Below, one piece after another: positions 18,843-27,475 of a stretch of 64,000 nt of DNA; positions within the stretch are counted from its first letter, which is position 1, and each line of letters starts with the position of its first letter. This stretch comes from an uncultured Eubacteriales bacterium (GTDB lineage: Bacteria; Bacillota; Clostridia; Oscillospirales; Acutalibacteraceae): contig CAKTVV010000009.1 in assembly GCA_934630515.1 (NCBI GenBank), positions 38,052 through 102,051 of the forward strand, given 5' to 3'. The translations under genes were made by a program, and so were the position numbers. Below the pieces are notes generated by a model that worked only from the letters and a program-made list of their open reading frames with translations, was not told where the DNA came from and made no database searches.

Positions 18843-21727
18843 GATCTGCTCTTTCGCCTCCGCTCCAGTTCGGTGTTGATGCTTTCCTGCGCATATTCCA
18901 GCGCCTCTCTCTCGGACATATTCCGGGAGATCACCACGTTGTTAAAGGCATAGCTGATATACCGGGAGGTGTAATAATCTCCCAAGACCGGGTTATACGC
19001 CTTCGCCTGCTGCATGGATTGCAGAAATACCTGCAGATGCCGGCTGTCCCAATCCAGTGCGGAAAACGCCTCCACATTGGCGGACAGCAGCCGGGCGGAC
19101 ATATCCAGCTTCGCCTCCCGGATCTCCGAAAACTCCAATTGCACGCCGGTGGACATATACCACTTCAGGAATTGCCACGCCTCCTCCGGATTGGCTGCAT
19201 CCGCCATGATCATCGCCGACGAGGCGGTCAGACCGCCGATGGAGTGATCCACACGGCCATCCTCCCGCCGCAGACCGGGCATCACAGCAATATCCCATCT
19301 TCCTGCCAGCTCCGGTGCGGCGTAGACAAACTGAATGTAATTCGCAATACTGCCAAAGCCGATGGGGGTCTCCCCCGAGCGGAAACGGTTGAAGAAATTG
19401 GCCGTTTTCGGCACGCCGTACATGGTATAAAAGTCGCAATGCATCTTAAATGCCTGCCAGGAGAGCCGACTGGCCACCTGACTTTCGGTCATATCCTCGT
19501 TATACAGCTCCCCACCGTGCTGAAACAGCAGGATCTCATATCCGGGGCTGGAGGACAGGGTCATGGAATTCTCCGCCAGCCGGGGGATCACCGTTTTGAT
19601 CATCTCATCCCACGTCTCCGGAGGGGAGAACTGCAGCTTCTTAAAAATGTCGGTACGGTAAAACAGCATGGGAATATCCAGCGTCAGGGGCAGCCCGTAT
19701 ACACCGCCACGGTAGGTCAGGGGCGTAAAGCAGACCGCCGGATATTGCGCAGCCACCGGATCAAAATCCTCAAACTGCGTCAGATCATAGCACTGGCTGC
19801 GCATCATATAATCCTGAATGGACGCCGCCTCCAGCACCGCATCCGGTGCGGTCTTACTGAGGATCGCCAGCAGCATGGCGTTGATGCCGGTAGACATCTG
19901 CGACGACGGCGTCAACCGGAAGCGCACCTGTATGTTATATTTGGCAGCGAAATCCGCCTCGATCAGCTCTTGAATTTCCGTCGCCCAGATCTGAGTACCC
20001 CCATACCAAACGTCGATCGTTTTCTGCTCCTCGCTATACACGCCGGAGCCGATGACGGAGCTGTAATCGTTCGTAAAGGTGGTGAAAAAGCGTGCCACAG
20101 CCGCCCAGACCTTTTGAAAAGCCGAGACCGTTTCGGCTGTGTATTCCAGACCTGCCGGAACGATCACCAGCTTGTCGATCGACAGTGTGCCGGCGGGCAG
20201 CTGTGTTATCCAGTTGCCGTACTGGGTGATCATCGTATTGAACTGCTCCAGATTGGCCGGGATCTCAAATGCGTCCCGCATCAGAATCTCATAATCGTCC
20301 AGCGTATTCTGCATCTCGCTGTAGGTCAGCGCCTTATCGCTGCGGCAAACCGACCGTATCTGCTGAGCCGAGGTCTGCAAATTTTCATGCAGCTGCTGCA
20401 GCGTATCCATGAGATGAGGGAGCTTTACATCCAGCTGATAATCGTAGTTCACATCCGGGTCGCTGGTGGTGATCAGCGTAATATCCAGATACAGCTCCGA
20501 CAGCACATCCATATCCGCATCCAGACGGCGGATAACAGAGGTCATATCCCCGGCGACGACCTCCATGGAGATCGTGTGCTTACCACGATCGAAATAAAAC
20601 CGATACGGTTCACCGGCGTCATCCCGGAGATATTCCGTACGCCATTTGGTATCCGGCTGAAAGCGGTAAGCAGCCATTTCAGCAAACGGCACTTTTCCGT
20701 CGATCCGAATCGTCCGGTAGACCGGCAGCCCATAGTTATAGTAGCTGTACAGATTTCCCCCGATGGTGTACAGTCCGTCGTCGGGCACCTCAAACTCCCA
20801 GCAGATCGTCTGCCGGCTGCTTTTCCAGGCACTGCCGCCTGCCACATTGATCTTGTCATGGCGCAGGTCGGAGGGGGTGCAGCTTAGGTCGGCAGAGCTG
20901 TCCAGCCGCAGAGAGGCGGCGGAGCGATATACGGAAGCCTCCCCTTCCACAAGGATCGGCTCCCCTGCTCCGGCGGAATATCCCGCTGCTGCCGCCGCAT
21001 AGTCCGGCAGCGTCTCCGGGGCTGTAAGCCGTATCCCGCCAATGGCGATGGGCTGATTGCCCTTGGTTTTCAGCGTGATGGTATGCTCGCCCTGCGACAG
21101 ATACAGCTTCATCGGCTCTGCATAATACCCATTAGGATCCGCCAGCCGTACCGTTTGCCACGCATAGACCTGCTTCATCTTCGGTGCGGATTCGTTGCCG
21201 TTGATATCCACCCGCACCTCTCCGTCATCCACAAATCGACGCATAAAATGGATATTGCTCTGCTCAACGCACAAAAGCGCTCCATCGACCTGCAGCTCCC
21301 GCTGAATATCCGCCGATTTGTCGTTATAGGCATAATAGTCCGTTTCGATGCAGTACAGAGCGTTTTCCGGCACATCGATCCGCCATTCCAGAGCGGCAAT
21401 CTCCCCATCCCATTGGATTGCCCGCACCCCGTCATAGTCGGCATAGGACACTGCGCCGCCATCGGAATGCGCCTCCTGTATCGGCAGCTCCACCGCCGCA
21501 CCGGTATAGTCCTCATAGCCCGCCGCCTCATAGGCAGACAACAGATCCCAGTAGTGAATATCCATCGGATCCGGCTCTGACGACGTCTGAAGCGCACCGA
21601 CGTCTGCGGCGGAATCCCCCTCCGACACCGGAGCTCCCCCGGCAGCCATACTGTAGACAGGCAGACAGCAGACTGTCATAACCAGAACCAACAGTATGGA
21701 AAAAATACATCGGAATGTCTGTTTCAT
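18839..21727 (-). CDS. Composite sugar-binding protein: two carbohydrate-binding-like modules fused to a CUT1 solute-binding domain
   Basis: This 962-residue exported protein starts at the ATG at 21727, giving a normal signal peptide (FSILLVLVMTVCCLPVYSMA, possibly lipidated). Residues about 60-240 and 250-410 are two related beta-rich modules, each with an aromatic cluster and an HTI(T/S) strand (LYCIETDYYAYNDKS versus LYTIGGNLYSYYNYG); they resemble carbohydrate-binding or sugar-sensing beta-sandwiches. A helical linker (about 430-530) leads to a family 1 solute-binding domain (VIPAGLEYTAETVSAFQKVW to the end). A normal CUT1 binding protein has 400-550 residues, so the N-terminal half is an addition. 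It feeds the two permeases downstream. Confidence 0.82.
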   Translation of the reverse strand: MKQTFRCIFSILLVLVMTVCCLPVYSMAAGGAPVSEGDSAADVGALQTSSEPDPMDIHYWDLLSAYEAAGYEDYTGAAVELPIQEAHSDGGAVSYADYDGVRAIQWDGEIAALEWRIDVPENALYCIETDYYAYNDKSADIQRELQVDGALLCVEQSNIHFMRRFVDDGEVRVDINGNESAPKMKQVYAWQTVRLADPNGYYAEPMKLYLSQGEHTITLKTKGNQPIAIGGIRLTAPETLPDYAAAAAGYSAGAGEPILVEGEASVYRSAASLRLDSSADLSCTPSDLRHDKINVAGGSAWKSSRQTICWEFEVPDDGLYTIGGNLYSYYNYGLPVYRTIRIDGKVPFAEMAAYRFQPDTKWRTEYLRDDAGEPYRFYFDRGKHTISMEVVAGDMTSVIRRLDADMDVLSELYLDITLITTSDPDVNYDYQLDVKLPHLMDTLQQLHENLQTSAQQIRSVCRSDKALTYSEMQNTLDDYEILMRDAFEIPANLEQFNTMITQYGNWITQLPAGTLSIDKLVIVPAGLEYTAETVSAFQKVWAAVARFFTTFTNDYSSVIGSGVYSEEQKTIDVWYGGTQIWATEIQELIEADFAAKYNIQVRFRLTPSSQMSTGINAMLLAILSKTAPDAVLEAASIQDYMMRSQCYDLTQFEDFDPVAAQYPAVCFTPLTYRGGVYGLPLTLDIPMLFYRTDIFKKLQFSPPETWDEMIKTVIPRLAENSMTLSSSPGYEILLFQHGGELYNEDMTESQVASRLSWQAFKMHCDFYTMYGVPKTANFFNRFRSGETPIGFGSIANYIQFVYAAPELAGRWDIAVMPGLRREDGRVDHSIGGLTASSAMIMADAANPEEAWQFLKWYMSTGVQLEFSEIREAKLDMSARLLSANVEAFSALDWDSRHLQVFLQSMQQAKAYNPVLGDYYTSRYISYAFNNVVISRNMSEREALEYAQESINTELERRRKSRS

Positions 21728-21864
21728 GTGAATACCCCAATCCGTAATGTGTACAGCCGAAACGAAAGTCCTGCGCACCAACCGGAAAAGCCGCACGATG
21801 CGTTCGGCTCCCGGGTGATCGTACGCTTTTCCGGTGACGGTTTTTAAGCGATGAGTACCGCACC

Positions 21865-21887
21865 GCCTGTGCGGCGGCCGCACAGGC
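21865..21887 (-). terminator. GC-rich hairpin after the giant repeat-protein gene
   Basis: A perfect 10-base stem GCCTGTGCGG / CCGCACAGGC with a 3-base loop lies in the 236-base gap between the giant repeat-protein gene and the binding-protein gene. No T-tract follows on either strand, so it may be an attenuator or an mRNA-stabilising element rather than a full terminator. Confidence 0.4.
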
Positions 21888-21963
21888 ATCCGGAGGAAAC
21901 AGGACGAGCGTCGGCGTTTTCCTCTGCCGTACCGGTACGGTCCGCCGATCCGCTCGGCGCTGC

Positions 21964-24900
21964 TTATTCCTGTTCCTGTTCTTTTTCCTTCTTCTTAAAG
22001 GGAACAAAAGCGATCACCAGAACCACCGCCAAGCCTACAGCCGCCACGGCAACGATAACGATCCACCAATCCATGACATAGCGAATGATCGGATCCTGCT
22101 TGATCTTCACCCGGCCGACCCGCACCCGCTGGGTCTTTTTCCCGTCGGTATCGTCCAAGCCGGTGTCCCCGTCGTCGTTGTCGTCCAAATCTGCCGTTGT
22201 ACCGGGATACGGTTGCCGGTTCCCCGAATCCCGATCGCCGTCGTCGCCGGCTCCGTCATCCGGATCAAAGTCATCGTTCCACCAATCATCGGTGTTGATC
22301 ACCGTGTTTTCGCTAAACACACCGGTGAGGCTCTCGACTGTCAAGCCGTTCATGGAGAATACGGTGGCATACAGCCCCTTGGAGCCGTTGCTCATCATCA
22401 GATAGGTCTCATAGGACATTCCGTCTGCAAAGACCGCCTTGCCGTCGATCGCCAGCGTATACCGCTCCTCCCCGTTTTTGTCCGTTATCTTCACGAGGCT
22501 GTAGGTATGCGTTCCGGTCAGATCCCCGGTCCAGCCGGCATACAAGCCATCCGAGGACCGCACGGTGTAGGTTCCGTCTGCCGCTTTTGTGAAGGTATAG
22601 CTGACCCCATACTCATCCGCCACGATAGCCGGCACATCCAGCAGGATCCCGTCGGACTTCATGGACAGGGCAATGCCGAAGTGCGGCACCTCCGCCGAAT
22701 TCCGGATGGTCATAGTCATGCCCTTTTCCATATCCACCAGCTTCTTGGTGCGGAGGCCGGACAGCGCTCCCAATTGCAGCGCATAGGTACCCTCCGAGAG
22801 CTTTGTCACTTCTCCGGCGGTAGCGGTGATCCAATCGCCCTTATCCTCCGTTTTACCCGGAGTCAGGGTATGTACATCCCGGATGGTTGCTCCGTTCTGC
22901 GAGGTGAACAGGACGTGCGCCCCGCTAAAGGTATCCGTCACCTTATCGTAGCCGTTGATTTTCTTGAATATTCCCTGACTCATGGTGAATTCCTTGCAGA
23001 TCTCCATGCCGTCCAGGAAGAATTTATAGACCGGCACGCCCGTCTTGCTGTCCGGCACCAGCTTGGCGGTCAGGAAATGCCGCCCCACCAGATTATAGTT
23101 TTCCAGATAGCTGATATAACGATCGCCGGCGCCGAGCTTGATGGAGGTGAGCATTCGCCCCTCTCCCCACTGCTCCAGACGGATCATCGGCTGATAGTTG
23201 TTGATCGTATTGCCCGGCACCTCCATATACATGCCGTTGAAGGTGTTGGCAAAGCGGAGCATGATCCATCCGGATGCATTCGTCACCTCAAAGGACAGGC
23301 CCGCCGTCAGATCGGACCGCCACCGGGAGACACCCCGTTCATAGGAGGTGCCGATAAACTCCAGATCGTAGTGGTCCTCCGTCGGCTCGCTGTAACTGAA
23401 CGAGGCAGAACCTTCAAAGGCCGCAGCCGCGCAGATCCGGGAAATGCTTATCGCCTTTTCCGTCGACAGGCTGAATACGGCGCCGCTGGAGGTACCCGTA
23501 ACGGCATCATACCCATTCAGCGTCCGGAACTGCTCCTGCGTCAAATAATAGCCGTTGCGGATCGCATAGTCATCCACGCAGAGCACATAGACCTCCCCCG
23601 CTCCGTCAACGGTCATGCGCCGAAAGGCAAATGTATGCTCCTCGGCGATCTTGCCCGGAATGGACACATAGCTGTCCGCCGCCTTTCCGTCGCCAACGGA
23701 TACACACAGACGTCCGTCCGTCTGCTTCAGCCGGATGACCGGCTGCACGCCCGCATCCGCCGTTCCACCCAGCATACTCCATACGGAATCCGCCAGCCGA
23801 ATGGTGAACACGCCCTCCAGACTATCCAAGGTCAAAGCCAAGCCCTCGGAAAGCTCCAGACTATAGGTAGAGGAGACCGACTGCCGGTCATGCAGGGACA
23901 CGGCGTATTTTCCATCCGTCAGAGTATAGAACACGCCGTCCTCGCTGACAAACGCTTCGTCCGCATGGGCGAATGCGGAGATCTGCGCCCCGGCAGACGC
24001 CCCAAAGCGGATATAGGTTCCATCAAAACGAACCGTCGCCTGATTATAGACTGCCAGCCTTTTGAAATCGTCCTCCGCTATGACAAAGCCCCCGGTGAAC
24101 TCCTTGCCATCGATCGTCATATGGTAGGTAGTCACGCCCATAGAGGTCACGGGGACTGCCTGAACGATATGGGTTCCCGCAAACGGCGTGCCGATATCCG
24201 TAGCCGCTGTTTCGTCCGTTCCGTCCCACACGGCCGCATACAACCGACCGTTTTTCTGCCGCAGACGAATCGTTTTGGCGTAAGCTGCCGCCTCGTCACG
24301 GTAATCGCTCGCAAATTCCAGCTCCGCATATCCGTCGCCGTTGTCCGTCAGCGCACGCAGAGACAGCAGAAAGCCACGAGTCAGATCGGTCGCCCAGGTA
24401 GCGGTAGCCGCAGCCTTCCCCTCGAAGAGCATATCATACAGGATGGCATCCTTGCGCAGAGTAAAGCCGGATGTGGTGCGGACAAAGGACTCCGGTGCCA
24501 CGACCCGGCTGATCCCCTGAACCGTAAATTCGCTGTCCGCCCCAAAGCAGACAAAGGCACCGTTGAACACATCGACGGTCTCATTGCGATTGTTCAATTG
24601 CCGGAAACGATAGGCGGGAATCAGCGCCGCATCGCCCTGTATCGCAACCTCATCTATGTATGCACGGTAGCCGCCCCGCTCCACATCGTAGCGGAAGGAC
24701 AATACATGCGCCTCATTCACGGACAATCCGGTCTCCGTCAGCTCGCCGCCGCCGATCTGCACGGCAAGACGTCCCCGCTGATTGGTGAAGCGCAGCAGGC
24801 AGGTGGATCCGCTGCCGCCGTTCGGCTCCATATCCATCCGCCAATAGCTGCCCGAAAGCCCCACCGTCACAGAATCACAGCCGGTCTTCGGCCAGGCGGA

Positions 24901-27444
24901 CAGATCGAAGGTGAAGCCCTCGGTCAATTTCACGGTAAAGGTGGATTTTGCCGTCCCGGACGCCGGCACGGTGAGATCGTACGGAGCCTTGGACTGCGCA
25001 GTTTTCGCACCCTCGCCTACAAACGGCGTATCGGCAGGCACCGTATCAGCATTGGCATACAGACCGATCGCCCCGACGCCGCCCTCCGAAAAGACCGACA
25101 GATAGCAACCGCCGTACACGCCGGTTTCCGCATCGTAATTATTGAGGTCGTTGAATTCCACCTCCGTATACGCAATACCGCCCCGCAGACCGTTGATGTA
25201 CAGCACATAATACACCACATCGGAAATGATCTGCTTTCTGAAGGTCAGATCCAGCAGAGCGGTGGGCGAATCCCCCTGCCAGTCGTTGAGCCCCATATAG
25301 CCGCCACGAGCCGCCATACCCACCTTGTTGCGGCCCTCATCCGGATAAAACAGCATATCGGTCGCAATATCGGTATCATTCAGCAGCCACGACATCCGGA
25401 AAGGATACGGATCCCCATCCCGCTCTTTCATGAAAGAGATATGCAAGCCCCAGAACGCATCCGTATACTGCCACTGAAAGCCCCGGGTCAGATCGATGGG
25501 ATAGCCGGAGGTGGCCTTTACATAGGTCTGCTTAAACACGATGTCATGCCATCCGGTATCCCGGGTGGTCACCGTTCCGTTCATCGCATTGGGAAAGGCA
25601 AAGGAATGGGCGGCATCCTCGGTCTTTTCGGCGGCTATGGGAGCAAAGCTCACGCTGAGCGGTGCGCTCTCATTAGACAGGCCGATGTAGGCACCCCGGA
25701 ATGCGCCGGTAGCCGGATCGTAATTGTTCAGAGCATTAAAGGCTGCTTCGGTATAGCAGATATGCCCCTCCTCGCCGTTCACATAGAGACTGTAATAAAC
25801 AGCCCCCTCCATCACCACCGGCTGAAACACCATGGTAACCTCAGCGGTGGTCGATCCACCGACCGTGTAATTCAGGCCGCTGAAAGGATTCCGGGAGGCC
25901 ACACCGACACAGGCATCCCCCGGATAGAACAGCAGATCGGCAGCCACATCCGTCTCGTTACGCAGCCAATTCATCATAAACGGCACAGCCGCACCGTCCT
26001 GCGCCTGCTTAAAGCTCAGATGCAGGCCAAATTGGGCATTCTCAAAATTCCACCGGAAGCCTCGGGTCAGATCGATCGTATAGTTGGAGGTAACGCCGAC
26101 ATAGCCCACGTCAAACGCAATGCGGTGGGAACCGTCCGCATGATCGGTCACCGTCCCCTGCCCCTCGGAAAAGCCGGTAAAGGTTTTGGATTCTGCCGTA
26201 TTCCGATTGCTGCGTATGCGAACGGCACCGGCTCCCCCCTCCGCAAAAACCGACAGATAGCAGCCCTGATAGGTGCCGGTTCCTTCATCGTAGTGGTTGA
26301 CCGCCTTGAATTCCGCTTCGGAAAACGCAATACCGGCCCGCACATCGTTGATGTACAAGATATAGTACACTGTCTCGGAGACGGTCTCTTTCCGGAAACA
26401 CATATCCAGCAGCGCTGTGGAGGAATCCCCCTGCCAGTCATTGAGACCCATATAGCCGCCACGGGTGGCTATGCCCACCTGGTTTCTCCCCTCGTCGGGA
26501 TAGAACAGCAGATCGGTCGCCACGTCGGTGTCATTTAACAGCCACGACATCCGAAACGGCGACGGCTCTGCCGCCGGCTCCTGCAGGAAAGAAACGTGCA
26601 GCCCCCAGAACGCCTCCGTGTATTGCCATTGAAATCCTTGGGTCAGGTCAATGCGGCCGGTCGATACCGCCTTGGCGTAGGTCTGCTGAAAGGCGACCTC
26701 GTTCCAGCCGCCCTCCTTTACGGTCACCGTGCCGTGAGAGGGCTGGGAAAACGCAAAGGCAGCTTCAGAGCCTTCCCCGCTGTCGTCGCCCTTCGGGGCA
26801 ACGAGAACGCTCAAAGCAAAATTCTCATTGGATACGCCGATATAAGCCCCCTCAAAGACGCCGGTCGCCGCATCGTAATGATTGAGAGCGTTGAAGACCG
26901 TCTCCGAATAGCCGATATAGGCCTCCTGACCGTTCATGTACAGTTTATAGTAGACGGCGCCGGAAATCTCCTCCCGCCGGAACACCATCTCCACGGAAGC
27001 GGTAGCGGAGTCACCCACGCTGAAATTCAGCCCGGTGTAATGATTCCGGGAGCCGACGCCGATGGCGGAGCCGTTGGGATAAAACAGCAGATCGGTAGCT
27101 ACATCCGTCTCATTCAGCAGCCACATCATCTGGAACGGAATGGCTTCCCCATCTGCCGATTCCTTAAACTTCAGACGCAGACCGAACTGGGCATTCTCAT
27201 AGTTCCAGCGAAAGCCCTTGGTCAGATCAATCTTATACGTCGAAGTGACCGCGGCATAGCCCACAGCAAAGGTGATCCGATGGGATCCGTCCGGGTTATC
27301 CTCCACCGTGCCCTGTCCTTCAGTCAGGCCGGTGAATGTGTCGGCAGCCGCTGCGAATCGGATGATCCCCTCCGTAAACAGCGTGCCGAGCAGCACGATA
27401 CCAAGGAAGAGCGCACCGACTCTTTTGAAAAGATGTTTTCTCAT
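21964..27444 (-). CDS. Giant membrane-anchored surface protein with nine LamG-like repeats
   Basis: The 1826-residue protein has a signal peptide (residues 1-34), nine beta-rich repeats of about 180-200 residues, an acidic Asp/Gly/Asn linker (about 1730-1785), a transmembrane helix (WWIVIVAVAAVGLAVVLVIA) and a charged tail KKKEKEQEQE. Repeats 1 and 3 share GQGTV...DGSHRI.F.VGY and repeats 2 and 4 share GTVT...GW..(I/V)F.QTY, so two types alternate; repeats 5-9 are more diverged. Each contains a DLT(R/K)GF strand and a YY.LY(M/I)NG strand, suggesting a jelly-roll ligand-binding fold like LamG or concanavalin lectins. No LPXTG motif is present, so it is held by the transmembrane helix. The ATG at 27444 follows AAAGGTGATTGT. 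It is probably a polysaccharide-binding surface scaffold; I see no catalytic residues. Confidence 0.78.
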   Translation of the reverse strand: MRKHLFKRVGALFLGIVLLGTLFTEGIIRFAAAADTFTGLTEGQGTVEDNPDGSHRITFAVGYAAVTSTYKIDLTKGFRWNYENAQFGLRLKFKESADGEAIPFQMMWLLNETDVATDLLFYPNGSAIGVGSRNHYTGLNFSVGDSATASVEMVFRREEISGAVYYKLYMNGQEAYIGYSETVFNALNHYDAATGVFEGAYIGVSNENFALSVLVAPKGDDSGEGSEAAFAFSQPSHGTVTVKEGGWNEVAFQQTYAKAVSTGRIDLTQGFQWQYTEAFWGLHVSFLQEPAAEPSPFRMSWLLNDTDVATDLLFYPDEGRNQVGIATRGGYMGLNDWQGDSSTALLDMCFRKETVSETVYYILYINDVRAGIAFSEAEFKAVNHYDEGTGTYQGCYLSVFAEGGAGAVRIRSNRNTAESKTFTGFSEGQGTVTDHADGSHRIAFDVGYVGVTSNYTIDLTRGFRWNFENAQFGLHLSFKQAQDGAAVPFMMNWLRNETDVAADLLFYPGDACVGVASRNPFSGLNYTVGGSTTAEVTMVFQPVVMEGAVYYSLYVNGEEGHICYTEAAFNALNNYDPATGAFRGAYIGLSNESAPLSVSFAPIAAEKTEDAAHSFAFPNAMNGTVTTRDTGWHDIVFKQTYVKATSGYPIDLTRGFQWQYTDAFWGLHISFMKERDGDPYPFRMSWLLNDTDIATDMLFYPDEGRNKVGMAARGGYMGLNDWQGDSPTALLDLTFRKQIISDVVYYVLYINGLRGGIAYTEVEFNDLNNYDAETGVYGGCYLSVFSEGGVGAIGLYANADTVPADTPFVGEGAKTAQSKAPYDLTVPASGTAKSTFTVKLTEGFTFDLSAWPKTGCDSVTVGLSGSYWRMDMEPNGGSGSTCLLRFTNQRGRLAVQIGGGELTETGLSVNEAHVLSFRYDVERGGYRAYIDEVAIQGDAALIPAYRFRQLNNRNETVDVFNGAFVCFGADSEFTVQGISRVVAPESFVRTTSGFTLRKDAILYDMLFEGKAAATATWATDLTRGFLLSLRALTDNGDGYAELEFASDYRDEAAAYAKTIRLRQKNGRLYAAVWDGTDETAATDIGTPFAGTHIVQAVPVTSMGVTTYHMTIDGKEFTGGFVIAEDDFKRLAVYNQATVRFDGTYIRFGASAGAQISAFAHADEAFVSEDGVFYTLTDGKYAVSLHDRQSVSSTYSLELSEGLALTLDSLEGVFTIRLADSVWSMLGGTADAGVQPVIRLKQTDGRLCVSVGDGKAADSYVSIPGKIAEEHTFAFRRMTVDGAGEVYVLCVDDYAIRNGYYLTQEQFRTLNGYDAVTGTSSGAVFSLSTEKAISISRICAAAAFEGSASFSYSEPTEDHYDLEFIGTSYERGVSRWRSDLTAGLSFEVTNASGWIMLRFANTFNGMYMEVPGNTINNYQPMIRLEQWGEGRMLTSIKLGAGDRYISYLENYNLVGRHFLTAKLVPDSKTGVPVYKFFLDGMEICKEFTMSQGIFKKINGYDKVTDTFSGAHVLFTSQNGATIRDVHTLTPGKTEDKGDWITATAGEVTKLSEGTYALQLGALSGLRTKKLVDMEKGMTMTIRNSAEVPHFGIALSMKSDGILLDVPAIVADEYGVSYTFTKAADGTYTVRSSDGLYAGWTGDLTGTHTYSLVKITDKNGEERYTLAIDGKAVFADGMSYETYLMMSNGSKGLYATVFSMNGLTVESLTGVFSENTVINTDDWWNDDFDPDDGAGDDGDRDSGNRQPYPGTTADLDDNDDGDTGLDDTDGKKTQRVRVGRVKIKQDPIIRYVMDWWIVIVAVAAVGLAVVLVIAFVPFKKKEKEQEQE

Positions 27445-27475
27445 ACAATCACCTTTCTTCTATATATCCGCTGCC

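Noticed and set aside
21964..22110. Sortase-type LPXTG anchor in the giant protein
   Set aside because: The C-terminus has a hydrophobic helix and a charged tail but no LPXTG-like motif.
22213..26538. 1441-codon open frame antisense to the giant repeat protein
   Set aside because: It mirrors the codon pattern and repeats of the opposite-strand gene, has no signal, ribosome site or family resemblance, and arises because the repeats avoid antisense stops.
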